The translations under genes were made by a program, and so were the position numbers. The notes under the pieces were generated by a model. It ran no database searches. It had not been told where the DNA came from and saw nothing but the letters and a program-made list of their open reading frames with translations. From contig NC_023754.2 in the NCBI RefSeq assembly GCF_000499845.2, positions 7,022,477 through 7,086,476 on the forward strand: 64,000 nucleotides of DNA. Direction: 5' to 3'. Shown piece after piece: positions 27,757 through 39,589 of this stretch (the first letter of the stretch is position 1; each line of letters begins with the position of its first letter). Source of the stretch: Phaseolus vulgaris. Its lineage: Eukaryota > Streptophyta > Magnoliopsida > Fabales > Fabaceae.

Positions 27757-27830
27757 TCTTAATATATAGGGGAAAAGTTGGTGGTTACATCATAATTTGT
27801 GTGTTAGGTGCTTAGGTTAGAGCACGTGCC
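27757..27830 (-). promoter_or_regulatory. P450 promoter: TATA, MYB sites and G-box
   Basis: On minus, upstream of the start: a TATA-like CTATATATTAAG at about 27759-27769, then CTAACCTAAGCACCTAACAC (27801-27820), which contains both AACCTAA (MYB recognition element) and ACCTAAC, and a perfect G-box CACGTG at 27824-27829. Adjacent MYB and bHLH sites are typical of flavonoid genes controlled by MYB-bHLH-WD40 complexes. The TATA lies only about 40 bp before the first ATG, so the leader is short or Met4 is used. Confidence 0.55.
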
Positions 27831-28185
27831 CTACTTAGAGTGTACCCAAAGAAAAATACAATTTCTAAGCAAAACAATATTAGAGGTCCATTGTTTACTT
27901 GTCGTCTTCTTCTTAAATTCATACATGGTAGAAAATAATGATCAAGAATATGCATAATAAATGGTTGAAAATGCAGATATATCATTATCGGATTTTGCAT
28001 ATTAATATATTGCTTTTAATGGATGAAAATAATATTCATTAATAATGTAATTTGAAGTTTGTTCCTTAATTTGCTGAAGAAATAAATATTAATCATGATT
28101 TTAAAGGCAGAAAGAAATTTCTATCTATACTTAAAATATATATATATATATATAAATAAATACAATTGAACTAGTACAAAATTCT

Positions 28186-28410
28186 TTAATAACGACACCC
28201 TTCAAAGACGGTTTGGAGACAACCATCGTTAAAAACTAGGCGGTGGCAATCCTGTAATTTTTTCGAATTTTTTTTGGACTTTTAACACGGTTCAACCCAG
28301 AACCGTCGTTAAAAAGTTACGCGGGAAGATACAATAACGGTTCAACCCAAAACCGTCGTTAAAAGTTGCTTTTTCATGACGGTTCATCTAGAACCGTCGT
28401 TAAAACCTCT
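28186..28410. repeat. left subterminal repeats of the CACTA element
   Basis: Four imperfect hairpins in which acggtt... is followed by ...aaccgtcgtt: around 28186-28235, 28282-28313, 28333-28364 and 28377-28405. The arms are about 10-12 bases with loops of only a few bases. In CACTA elements such repeats bind the TnpA-type protein. Confidence 0.8.
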
Positions 28411-28499
28411 TTTCACACTCAGATTTTTAGACTCTTTTCACACTCTCCCATATTCATTCAGAAACCTTGCCTTCTTTCTCACAAAACGTGCCTCTGCAA

Positions 28500-28913
28500 G
28501 ACACACCCTAACAACCGAGCTCCACCGCGACCCCGCACCGCCCGCGCGACCGCGACCCCACGATCGAGACCCCGCTCGACCGCCGCCCCTGACGCCGACC
28601 GACCGCGAACAGAAATCGCGACCAAGCCGCCCGCGCGACCGCGAACCCGCACCGTCGACCTCGAACCAGCCGCAACTGTGAACCCGCACCAACGACCGCG
28701 AACCCGCGCGACTGCCGTCGACCGACCACGACCCGCGACCACGATGGACACCCTGCGCGCGACCCTCGATCGTTCCAGCGACCACCGACCGGCCAACCCT
28801 ACCGTTGCGCCTGTGACCGCCGTCCACACCTACGTGACAACCAACCCTGCCGTTGCACCTGCGACCACCGATGCCTTGCTGCAACCGCTTGTCATGACCG
28901 CCCATCCATTTGA
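28500..28913 (+). other. GC-rich leader exon of the CACTA element
   Basis: A block far richer in G+C and CpG than anything nearby, built from imperfect gaccgcgacc/cgaacccgca units. It is open on + (28366-29214) as a Pro/Arg/Thr-rich low-complexity peptide without a domain. At 28914 a possible GT donor and, just before the transposase ATG, a tttagcag acceptor (about 29247) suggest a transcribed 5' exon and leader intron. I treat it as leader rather than a protein gene. Confidence 0.5.
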
Positions 28914-28985
28914 GGTTAGTGTATTCTTATTTATTATCACCTATATTTTGAAAGTATTCGTTTTGAGTTTGATATTGATTCTTTA

Positions 28986-29225
28986 TATTGAACGAACTTG
29001 TTCTGAGTCCGAAGGTGTCCGACCTTTGGCAATTTTGATTTTATTTTTAGTCATTATATATTGTTTTGAGATATTGAACGCATTGGTTCTGAGTCCGGAG
29101 GTGTTCGACCTTCGAAAATTTTCAGTCATTATATATTGTTTTGACATATTGAACGCACTAGTTCTGAGTCCGGAGGTGTCCGACCTTCGGCACTTTTGTT
29201 TTATTTTTTCATGATTACATATTGA
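28986..29225. repeat. tandem repeat in the CACTA leader intron
   Basis: The phrase ttctgagtccggaggtgtcc recurs with small changes at 29001, 29087 and 29162 (spacings 86 and 75 bp), together with flanking attatatattgttttga. Confidence 0.75.
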
Positions 29226-29253
29226 AAGTATTGGTTTTTAGTTTAGCAGTTCT

Positions 29254-32200
29254 ATGGATCGGAGTTGGATTAATACACCACGAATAAGTGATACTTACGA
29301 AAAAAGGGCGGAAGAGTTCATACAATTCGCAAAACATAATGCCGTTAGTTATAAGAATGGAGTAAGGATAAGGTGCCCTTGTATCAATTGTTTAAATGGA
29401 AGGATATTGACTGTTTCTGAAATTAGAGAACATCTTTTGTGTGATGGATTTTTGAAAAGTTATACAACATGGACGTGGCATGGTGAATTGTTAGACTTGC
29501 CAAGTGTGCACGGAGGTTCGGAGGAAGTTCATTTCTCAATGGATGATAGATTAGAAGACATGATTCGTGATGTGGGAGCAGAATCATTTGCTAATGCAGT
29601 TTTTAAAAATATGTCTAATGATGCAGAGACTCCTTTGTATCCTGGTTCAACTAACTTCACACGATTATCAGCAGTGTTAAGGTTGATGAATTTGAAGGCA
29701 ATGAATGGATGGACTGACAAAAGTTTTACAGAATTGCTTCAATTGCTTAAGGACATGCTTCCAGAAGGAAATACCTTGCCCAATCGAAATTATGAGGCGA
29801 AAAAAATACTTTGTCCAATGGGTATGGAGTATAGAAAAATACATTCATGTCCTAACGATTGTATTTTATACAGAAATGAGTATGAAGATTTAAGAAGATG
29901 TCACAGGTGTGGTTTGTCACGTTATAAGGTTAAGGTTGGCCAGAATGATGAAATTGATGAATTGACAAAGGAAGGTCCTCCTGCTAAGGTTGTTTGGTAT
30001 CTTCCAATAATTCCAAGGCTTAAGCATTTGTTTGCAAATGCAGATGACGCTAAAAACCTTAGGTGGCATGCAGATAATAGAAAATGTGATGGATTACTTC
30101 GTCATTCTGCTGATTCTTTGTAGTGGAAGAATATTGATAAAGAATTTCCTGAATTTGGAAAAGAATCAAGAAACTTAAGACTTGGATTGGCAACTGATGG
30201 AATGAATCCCTTTGGAAATTTAAGTAGTAATCATAGTTCATGGCCCGTTTTGTTAGTGATTTACAACTTACCTTCTGCTTTGTGTATGAAGCGCAAATAC
30301 ATGATGTTATCTATGATGATCTCTGGTCCAAAACAACCTGAAAATGACATAGATGTTTATCTTAATCCATTGATTGAAGATTTGAAATTATTCTAGAATG
30401 AAGGGGTTGATGTGTTTGACACGTTTAAGAATGAATCTTTCCGATTGCATGCGATGTTGTTTTGTACTATCAATGACTTCCCTGCATATGGGAACTTGTC
30501 AAGTTATAGTGTGAAAGGCCATAGAGCATGTCCAATATGTCAAGACAAGACATCTTATGAGCAGTTGAAACATGGAAGAAAAACCGTGTATCTTGGGCAT
30601 CGTAGATTTCTAAAGAAATATCATCCATATTGTAGATTGAAAAAAGCTTTTAACGGATACCAAGAACATGACATTTGTCCCACTCCCTTAAGTGGTGTTG
30701 AAATTTATGAAAAAATAAAAAATGTTAATGTGACTTTTGGAAAAATGAAGAAGAAGCAAACTGTGAATGAAATATGGAAGAAGAGATCAATCTTTTTTTA
30801 TCTTCCGTATTGGTGTAAGTTAGATGTCAGACATTGTCTAGATGTAATGCACGTAGAAAAGAATGTTTGTGACAGTCTAATAGGAACACTTCTGAACATT
30901 AAAGGAAAAACAAAGGATGGTGTGAATGCACGTCTGGATTTGATTGAGATGAATATACGAGAGGAATTGGCACCGAGAGAAGTTGGTAAACATACATACT
31001 TGCCTGCAGCGTGTTACACTTTGTCAAAGAAAGAGAAAACAAGTTTTTGTGAATGTCTTAAAGGTGTTAAGGTACCACAAGGCTACTCTTCAAATGTGAA
31101 GAGTCTTGTATCTATGAATGATTTGAAACTAATTGGCTTAAAGTCACATGATTGTCATGTTCTAATGCAACAATTACTACCGGTGGCTATTCGTGGAATC
31201 TTGCCAAAAAATGTTAGGCATACAATCACTCGACAATGCTCTTTTTTCAATTCCATATGTAGTAAAGAGATTGACTCTCAGAAGTTGGATGAACTTGAAG
31301 AAGAAATAATTGTTATCTTGTGTCAACTCGAGATGTTTTTTCCTCCATCTTTTTTTGATATTATGGTACACTTGGTTGTTCATCTTGTAAGAGAAATCAG
31401 ATTGTGTGGGCCAGTTTATATGCAATGGATGTATCCAGTTGAACGATACATGAAGATTTTGAAGGGATATGTGAAGAATCAATGTCGTCCGGAAGCTTCC
31501 ATTATTGAAAGATACATTTCAGAAGAATCTATTGAGTTTTGTTCCGAGTACATGTCAAAAGCCAAATGTATAGGAGTTCCTGAAAAAGGTTGGCACTCTC
31601 GTAGATTCATAAGTAGATCTTCAAAAGGTGTACATGTCATAAGCAAATCTAGAGAAGAGGTTCTGCAAGCACACTTGTATATCTTGAATAACACTGATGA
31701 GGTGTTACCATACTTAGATACACACAAAGACATTGTCAAATATAAAAATCCAAGACAATCAGAAAAATGGGTGTTAATTGAGCATAACAAAACTTTCATG
31801 TCATGGTTTAAGCAACAAATAATGAATGATCCATCAGCATCTGAAACATTAACATGGCTTGCAAACGGTCTCAAATTTGATGTTTTATGTTGTTCTGGCT
31901 ATGAAGTAAATGGTTGTTTGTTTTACACAAAGTCTCGAGATGATAGGAGTACAGTGCAAAATAGCGGAGTCACCTTGGAGGCAGAGTCTATGCAGTTTTC
32001 AACTGCAAATGATCAAAATCCTGTTGTGGGATCAATGCCTTATTATGGTGTCATAGTAGAGATTTGGGAAGTTAGTTATACCAAGTTTACTGTACCTGTT
32101 TTCAAATGCAAGTGGGTTGACAATAAGACTGGTGTCAAAGTTGATGAATCAGGAATGACTTTGGTTGACTTTCGAAAGATAGGTTATCATGACGAACCAT

Positions 32201-32442
32201 TTATAATGGCACATCAAGTTTCCCTAGTTTTCTATATCCAAGATCCTACGTCTGACCACTGGTCTGTTGTGCTACATGGAAAAAAACAACATAATAACCC
32301 AGAAGATACAAACAATGACATTTGTGAGATTGAATCACTTACAAGAACGACCATCAATAAAGAGTACGAGGATGTTGTTGATGTTGTACATGCAACTCGA
32401 AATGATCATGATGAAGGAATATATATTTGTATGTACATGTGA
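29254..32442 (+). pseudogene. CACTA transposase (TnpD/Tnp2-like), two in-frame stops
   Basis: One reading frame of 1063 codons runs from ATG 29254 to the TGA at 32440-32442, interrupted by TAG at 30121 and TAG at 30394. The N-terminal transposase-associated domain (MDRSWINTPRISDTYEKRAE, CPCINCLN, HLLCDGF) is followed by the Tnp2 domain (ATDGMNPFGNLSS, WPVLLVIYNLP, CPICQ, DVRHCLDVMHVEKNVCDSL) and then DUF4218-like (PVERYMKILKGYVKNQ) and DUF4216-like (FKCKWVD, FILAHQV-type) parts. It would bind and cut the element ends. Both stops can be explained by a single C-to-T or G-to-A change, but the gene as it stands makes no full-length protein. Confidence 0.88.
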
Positions 32443-32525
32443 TTCATGTTGATTTTTACAATATATTTCATTTTAATTATATTTCATATTCTTGATGCTT
32501 ATCATATTTGTTTAATAACAGGAAC

Positions 32526-35410
32526 ATGGCAGATGATAAAGTTTCTCGATCAAAAACTGGTAGAGGACCTACAAGATTAAATAATATGTTTAAGAAGGTA
32601 AATAAATATGACAAAATACCTTTGTCTATTGATATCCACACTGGTGTGGCCACTGGGCAATATGCAAAGAAATATAGGAGTTATCTCGGAGTACTGTCTC
32701 GTGAAAGGATCTCTATCTTTACTCAGTCCTGGGATCACGTGACTGACCACGAGAAAAACATGATTTGGCAAGATATTCTGGTATGTAACTGTTTTTACTT
32801 TGCTCAATCTAAAGTTCTTTTATACTTTGTTTTTGTTTATGAACTAATTCTTTCAAACAATGTAGACGCATTACAAGATCCCGAATGTGGAAACCTTGAA
32901 AGCGAAGGTTCTTTCAGATGTGGGTGTCAAGTTTCGTCAGTTCAAATCAAAATTGACAACAGATTATATATATGGGGAAAGGAAAGAAGAAAATCCTTGT
33001 GCAAAATATGCATCCATTGATGAAGAAACTTGGCAGCAGTTTGTGAATATTCGACAAACTGAAAAATGGCAGGTTAATATCACTTTTATATTTGAATATA
33101 GTTTATATTAACATATTACTAAATTTTGAGTGTTATGATAGGAGGTTCGGAACAAAGCAAAAGCCAGTCAGGCACATAATGATACCCCACACTTATTGTC
33201 TCGTGGTGGTTATAAGTTGCTAGAGCAGAAGATGCTTGAAGAAAATATTAAAGCACGTTCTACTTCCATTGAGGAAATGAATAGTGTAGATTCTTTAAGA
33301 CCTCCATCCCCACCTCTCCGACATGAGATGTGGAAGGGTGCCCGTATAAACCCATTAGGGACATGGAGTTCTAAGTCTATAGAACAAACAGTTGAACGCA
33401 TTGTAAGAAATATATTTTCTATGTGTTATTTTAAATTCAATGTGTTGAAGTTTGACAATTTCTTTTCATTTGTTTTAGGATTCTCTTAATGAGCAATCAA
33501 CACAAAGGACTTTTAAACCATGTGGTCGCAATGATATTCTTAATGTTGCTCTCGGACGACCTGAACACCCTGGACGTGTTCGTGTAGCTGGATATGGGTT
33601 GGGATTCGGTCATACTTTGGAGCTTCATCTCACAGCAAGGAACAATTGTCCAATGAACCTAGCCAAAAGTATTTACTACAACTACGTGAGCAGTTAAAGG
33701 CCGAGGTAACTCAAGAGCTTAAAGAAAGCTTCATGGAGGAGTTTAGTGCGCGAATGGAAATGGAGTTCAAAAAGCGGTGGGAGGGTTTAGGACTCTCACA
33801 GCAACCACCTACTATGGTAGAAGATGAACCACTTCCACCTCCTATTAAGAAAGTCAGCACTAAAGGGAGTTGTTCGGCAGTTGATCTATCAGGGGATGAC
33901 TTTGGCTCAACTAGCCAATGCGAATTATATGTTGAGTGTAATTCTTTGACCCGACTCGTTGCCTTGGGTAAGTGTTATGAAGGGGTCACAATGTTACACA
34001 ATGTGCCTCTTCCTTCTAATTTCTTGAAGGTCACGGTGGAGAAGGTCCTTTATGGTGATCTTGCAGTTCCTGTGCCGACATCAGAGGTCACAATTGTAGC
34101 AGAGGCATTACATACTTTTGTTGCCTGGCCTAGACATCTCGTCAGACCTATAGACTCTATGGTATATCTTTGCACTAATACTAATAGAATTATATATCAG
34201 ACATATTACATTCTAACTAATTTAAGTATTTATTTGTTTTGATGAGTAGCAGGAACCTAAGACAAATCTGCCTCTGGGAAAGAAGAAAATAGTCTCCATT
34301 GATGATCCTCTGGCGGCATTGGTGGAAGTTGCTACAACTTTAGATACAACCGTCTTAGAGGTTCCATGGGATGCCAATGTTTTTGGGAGGCATAGTAATC
34401 TACCGTTATACGTTCACATGTCTGATTTGTTGGACCTTGCATCCGGAGATCAAGAGATTAACATAACAATTCTGCAATTATGGATGATGTAAGTTCAAAT
34501 TTTAAAATCTTTATACTTTTGATTTATTAAATATATTAGTACTAACTTATTGAAATTTAGGTATCTTTCTGGATTATGCTTTGATGAGGGGAAACACAAT
34601 ATATATATGGGTTTTTAGACCCTCAAATCACTCAATCAATTGGAAACAAGAAGTCAGAAACACAAACATACATCACCACGGCCTTAAAGAATGGTGGAAA
34701 ACACATTTATTTTGCTCCGTACATCCATGAGTAAGTTCTTATTTATTAAATAAGTTTTAATAAATTATTGAAATAAGAGAAACTAATTAACTGATTTGTT
34801 ATACAGACATCATTGGCAATTATTGATCATATATGTTCAAGATCATACCGCTACATGGTTTTGCTCCTTGCATAAAAAACCTCCTACCTATTTTAAAAAC
34901 ATTATAGATAGGTATGACAGTTTCATTTAACATTTATTATTACTTATATATTATATAATGTTATGTATTCTAACATGAAATCTTATTATTTTAGTGTTTA
35001 CTCTGGATATAATATGTTGTGTGGGAGGAGAACTTCAAATTCACAAAAAGTGACTTGGATGTACCTTAAGGTATTTAAAGTATATTTGTTCACTTAATTT
35101 AATGTGTTTCACACATTCATTTAATACATTTATTTTCACATGCAGTCCAACAGGCAACCTAAAAATTATGAGTGCGGTTATTATGTTATGCAGTGGATGT
35201 TGACTATTTTGCAAGCTCAAATTCAGAAAGGTTGGGATAAGGTAATACCTCAATACAATAAAAACTTTAAAATTTGAGATTTATTATTGATGCACTAATT
35301 CAAAAAATTTCAAATGTCACATTTCTTCAACGACCAACACCCACTAGATTTAGAAGCATTGGAGTATGTGAGAACAACATGGTCAAAGTATTTTTGTAAC
35401 CATGTATAAC
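32526..35410 (+). pseudogene. CACTA second gene: TnpA-like with Ulp1-type C48 protease domain
   Basis: Early exons by GT-AG and frame: 32526-32780 (MADDKVSRSKTGRGPTRLN), 32866-33072, 33142-33402 and 33479 onward. This part is the En/Spm plant transposase (Transposase_24-like) domain, with HNDTPHLLSRGGYKLLEQKM and a GRPEHPGRVR signature. A one-base shift near 33600 separates it from a coiled Glu/Lys-rich block (33646-34160). Later exons encode an Ulp1 cysteine protease: HHWQLLIIYVQDHTATW near 34805, and ECGYYVMQWM with the likely catalytic Cys near 35170, ending about 35410. A stop also lies near 34617. Fusion or joint transcription of TnpA with a SUMO-protease-like domain is known in plant CACTA elements. 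Not functional as read. Confidence 0.75.
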
Positions 35411-35608
35411 ACTCTAGTATAGATAAATCATTACAATGACAAATTTTTTCATATATTAGAAAAAAAAATTTGTATAATGTTATAATTTGTTGTATGTAAT
35501 TTTTATATTTAAATTATGATTTGAAATGGTTTTATTTTCTTGAATTGAAAATTTTATGCAGGTTCAAGATTTCTTAAAAAGCAATTAATTTTTTTTTAAA
35601 CACTATAT

Positions 35609-35875
35609 ATAACGACGGTTCCACTTGGAACCGTCTTTAAAATGGCTATTTACAATGACGGTTCCTCTGGGAACCGTCTATAAAAGGCCGTAAGTTTTTT
35701 TTAAAAAAAATTAAAAAAAGTCACCTTTAACGACGGTTGTGTAGAACCGTCGTTATAAGTAGGGGTTTTAACGACGGTTCCAGAACCGTTGTGAGAAACC
35801 AAACCTTTTAACGACGCTCGTAATAACGACGGTTCTGGAACCGTCTTTAAATGTTGATTTTAACCGTCGTTAATC
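35609..35875. repeat. right subterminal repeats of the CACTA element
   Basis: Five or six imperfect hairpins of aacgacggttcc...ggaaccgtc type, at about 35611-35640, 35656-35684, 35727-35755, 35768-35792 and 35824-35850, ending with ttaaccgtcgttaat near 35872. They mirror the left set. Confidence 0.8.
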
Positions 35876-35880
35876 TACCG

Positions 35881-36714
35881 GAGCACAATCGAAAATTTTT
35901 GACAATCACATTTTTTGTGAAAAATAATTAAAATGCACTTTTACTAAAAGAAGAAACAACACACGTGGCACACTCATAGAGCTTCTTCATGGTTGAGTGG
36001 AAGACAACTTGTAAAAGTCACAAGTGTTGTAAGGAGGGGATTAAGGTTTCCTTTTTTTCTCACGAAACCCTAAAGTTGCTCTGAACTTGGGGTTTTTGTT
36101 TTTCTCTCACGCAATTAGGTGGTCTACATGATGAGAAGAAAAGATTTTTACATAAACCAGCTAATTGTTTTTTGAATTTCAAATTTGAATTTGAAATCTC
36201 AATTGATTCTTGTTTTCTGATGAAGTTTTAAAGCCTTTTTTTTATTATTTATATATGCTCGCATTGCACTTCTCAATCCTACCGGTCTCAAAAACTTCAA
36301 AAATTCTTTAAGAAATCTGGATAAACTTCTCTTTACAACATGATTGAAGAATACCTTTGTGCGTTTTTTTATATTGCGTTCTAATACAGTTTAAATGTTT
36401 TTCTTTCATCATATTGCTCTTCATCCGATTTTTCTCAACATCTTCATCTGATTTTTCTCATTGTATTGCTCTTAATCCAGTCAAATCATTTTGTTTTTAT
36501 GTACATCTATAAGAACTAAAAACTTATTTCTTCTGTGTAGACACCATTTCAAGATACAAATTAGTTTCTGAGAAGCATTTGTTCTTTACAATATTTTAAT
36601 TTTTTCTCATGATATTGATTTTCATCCTGTCAAATCATGTTGTTTTTATGTACTTCTATAAGAACTAAATACATATGTATTTTGTACAGACACAATTCTA
36701 AAATTTCTACATTA
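35881..36714. other. intergenic sequence
   Basis: AT-rich, no supported gene. Two similar phrases (tcatcc-atttttctca... and tcaaatcatgttgtttttatgtac) repeat near 36410-36510 and 36600-36660, suggesting an old local duplication. Confidence 0.4.
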
Positions 36715-37838
36715 TTCAAAAATCTAAACACAAAAAAAAATCCTAAACAATTTAATGTCCTAATTAAATAAAATATTTAAAATAAATAAAATTCTTAAAT
36801 TATTTAATGTCCTACTAAAATGAAAATCTAAAATAAATAAAATTTATAAATTATTCAAAATCATAAATAAACCTAACTTATTTTTATGTTATAATTAAAA
36901 ATAATTCAAATAAATAAAATTTATAAGTTTTTCAAAATCCTAAATAAATATAAATCCAAAATTTAATGTCATTCTTAAATAGAAATAAAAAAATTTAAAA
37001 ATTATTCAAAATTCTAAATAAATACCTATCATAAATTATTTAAGTCATTCTTAAATGAAAATCTAAATTACCTAATTTTCTAAGATTTTTAAAAGTCCTA
37101 AATAAATACAAATCCTAAATTATTTTATTTCCTACTTAAATAATAATCTAAAATAAATAATATTTATAAAATTTTCAAAATCCTACCTCAATACAAAATC
37201 TAAATGATTTAATGTTCTACTTAAATAAAAATATGAAATAAATTAAATTCCTAAATTATTCAAAATTATATATAAATAAAAATTCTAAATTATTTAGTGT
37301 CATACATAATTAAAAATAGGAAAGAAATAAAAATTTTAAATTATTCAAAATCTTAAATAAATACAAATCTAAATTATTTAATGTCCTACTTAAATAAAAT
37401 TTTCCAATAAATAAAATTTATAAATTATTAAAAATCCTAAATAAACACAAATTCTAACTTATTTTATGTTATTTAAAAAACACTCAAATAAAAACATTTC
37501 TATGTTTTTTAAAATCCCAAATAAATATAAAATCTTAAATAACTTTATTTCCTATTTAAATAAAAATCTAAAATAAATATAAATCTAAAAAAATTTAATG
37601 TCATTCTTAAATAAAAATCGAAAAATCAATATAATTCTTAAATTATTCAAAATCTCAAATAAACATAAATCCTAACTTCTTGTATTTCCTACCTAAATAA
37701 TATAATCTAAAATAAGTAATATTTCTAAAATTTTCAAAATTCTAAACAAATACAATATGTAAATTATTTATTATTTTACTTAAATAAAAATTTGAAATAA
37801 ATTAAACTTCAAAACTATTCAAAATTATAAATAAATAT
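36715..37838. repeat. AT-rich degenerate tandem array
   Basis: Imperfect units of roughly 85-105 bp built from phrases such as aattattcaaaatcctaaat, aatacaaatcctaaattatt and aatgtcctacttaaataaaa. About a dozen units are present. The same pattern resumes at 39590-39690 beyond an insertion. Confidence 0.7.
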
Positions 37839-38306
37839 TGTTCTCGTCCGCTGATTTTGGTCGGACTTTGAAGTCGGCTCCGAGTTGAAGCGAGTTTGCT
37901 TGATATTGTTGAATCGAGATTTTAATGCTTGTGACGAGGAGGGCTCCACATGTTGATCACATTCTCCGACTATCAAGTCAATGAGAGCATTCAAACTATG
38001 AATATCTGAATGTAAAATTTGTATCAGTGTAGAGGTCTCAACCCATTTTTATAGATTTTCCTTCAACAATTTCATCAACAAGAATATTCTGTTAAGATAT
38101 GCCTTCATTTTATGAGTTCATGCAACTTTTATCTTTGACATTTTTTTATTTATATCTAAAATATATACGCCTTACTAATTCAATTATTCTCTATGTCATT
38201 TTACTTTAATTATCTTTTCAATAAAACTCCCAATTGTCTGGGCCGACCTTTTGACGCATCATTGGACTTATCATTTATCTTGGGTCGATCTGGATGTTTT
38301 CCCAAA

Positions 38307-39495
38307 GGTAGTTTCTTCCTGCACCCCACTATTTTCTTCCTGCACCCCCACACTCTTATGCAAAGACAAAATTACCCTTATTAATTTTTAAAATTCCAAA
38401 ATTACCCTTAACCTAATAAAACCCTAAAAACTGGAAATGGGTGTCGTTTGTGCGTGCAGGCAGCGTCGTCTTCCTTGGATTGTTGATAGCAGCGGCGCAA
38501 CACTTTCAAAGGTCATTCTCCTTCCAAATCTCACACATCTCTCTTGTGATTTAGAGTGTTGTTCATAAAGGTAAGCAATGTTTCATGTGTTTCGGATTTT
38601 CACATCCATTTTTGTCAAGGATTCTTGTTTCCGTAAATCTTTTTTCACATTCCGAATCACAGAATCCGATAGAATTTTGAATTTGTGGATCCGGTAGTGT
38701 TCCGGATTTGTGGATCCGGTAGTGTTCTGGATTTGTTGATCTAGTAGTATTCCGGATTTGTGGATCCGATAGTGAACCTCTAAAAATAGCTAAGCATTTT
38801 CGGCAGCCAAGGAAAGGTTCATCAAATGTTCATATATACTCCATAAAAGATTAGAGGTTATTACATGAACCACACTCCCTTTAGATGTTTAGAGGTAAAG
38901 GAGAAGTTCCAAGCAACACTCTAGATAGCCCAGATAACTCAATTCGGGAATTATGAAAATATAAAAATAGCGAGGGAAAGCGTAACTTTTTGCCCATGCA
39001 ATTTAAACGAAGCAAAAATAATAGAGGAATAGGAGACAGAGGTCTAATGGTTTTCCTACTTCAATAACCATCTACGAATTAAAGCTTTTTCTACATAAAT
39101 CATAAAGTATAAACACTACCGGATCCACAAATCTGGAATACTACCGGATCCACAAATCCGAAACACTACCGGATCCACAAATCCAGGACACTACCGGATT
39201 CTATGATTCGTTATGTGAAAAAAGATTTACGTCGCTGCTAGATTCGGAATCACAAAAGAGATGTGTGAGATTTGGAAGGAGAATGACCTTTGAAAGTGTT
39301 GCGCTGCTGCTATCAACAATCCAAGAAAGATGACGCTGCATGCACGTACAAACGACACCCATTTCCAGTTTTTAGGGTTTTATTAGATTAAGGGTAATTT
39401 TGGGATTTTAAAAATTAATAAGGGTAACTTTTGTCTTTGCATAAGAGTGTGGAGGTGTAGGAAGAAAAAAAGTGGGGGTGTAGGAAGCAATTGCC
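38307..39495. mobile_element. non-autonomous MULE with long inverted arms
   Basis: The arms pair over about 400 bp: ggtagtttcttcctgcaccc at the left corresponds to ggtgtaggaagcaattgcc at the right. Both contain the same acccttattaatttttaaaa and gggtgtcgtttgt phrases in opposite orientation. The flanks are TTTCCCAAA (38298-38306) and TTCCCCAAA (39496-39504), a 9-bp target duplication with one mismatch, as expected for Mutator-like elements. No transposase. The middle (38785-39110) is unique sequence of unknown origin. Confidence 0.75.
38680..38775. repeat. 25-bp tandem repeat in the MULE left arm
   Basis: The unit gtggatccggtagtgttccgg plus attt repeats about four times with a 25-bp period; the inverted counterpart (cactaccggatccacaaatcc) repeats near 39115-39200 in the right arm. 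Confidence 0.8.
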
Positions 39496-39589
39496 TTCCC
39501 CAAATTGACCTGAAGAGCCCAGATAACACACACTTAAGTGCTCGGGTGAGAGCTCCGAACACATCAAACCAATACAAATACATACCCTA

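Larger units (their letters stand above)
28169..35880 (+). mobile_element. CACTA (En/Spm) transposon, near full length
   Basis: The left end is near 28169 (aactagtacaaaattc, one mismatch to a CACTA start). Subterminal hairpin repeats of aacgacggtt/aaccgtcgtt type fill both ends. Between them are a leader with a GC-rich first exon, a two-domain transposase (29254-32442) and a second gene with TnpA-like and Ulp1-protease parts (32526-35410). The right end lies near 35880, but its terminal CACTA is not recognisable. In-frame stops and a frameshift indicate it is not autonomous now. Its left end is about 0.44 kb upstream of the P450 start codon. Confidence 0.85.
37839..39563. mobile_element. probable solo gypsy LTR with a MULE inside
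   Basis: Begins tgttctcgtccgctg and ends near ccgaacaca, interrupting the AT-rich array. It shares the start tgttct and a later gatcaagtca / actatcaagtcaatgag phrase with the gypsy LTR at 1220, so I read it as a related solo LTR of about 520 bp once the inner insertion (38307-39495) is removed. No clear target duplication was found, so the ends are uncertain. Confidence 0.45.

Noticed and set aside
28438..28905. Minus-strand Arg/Gly-rich ORF of 155 codons
   Set aside because: Antisense shadow of the GC-rich CACTA leader; low complexity in every frame.
28366..29214. Plus-strand 282-codon ORF, Pro/Arg/Thr-rich then hydrophobic
   Set aside because: The hydrophobic end is the tandem-repeat intron; I treat the block as leader exon plus intron, not a membrane protein.
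37839..39563. Complete gypsy element
   Set aside because: No internal coding sequence or second LTR; after removing the MULE only about 520 bp of LTR-like DNA remains.
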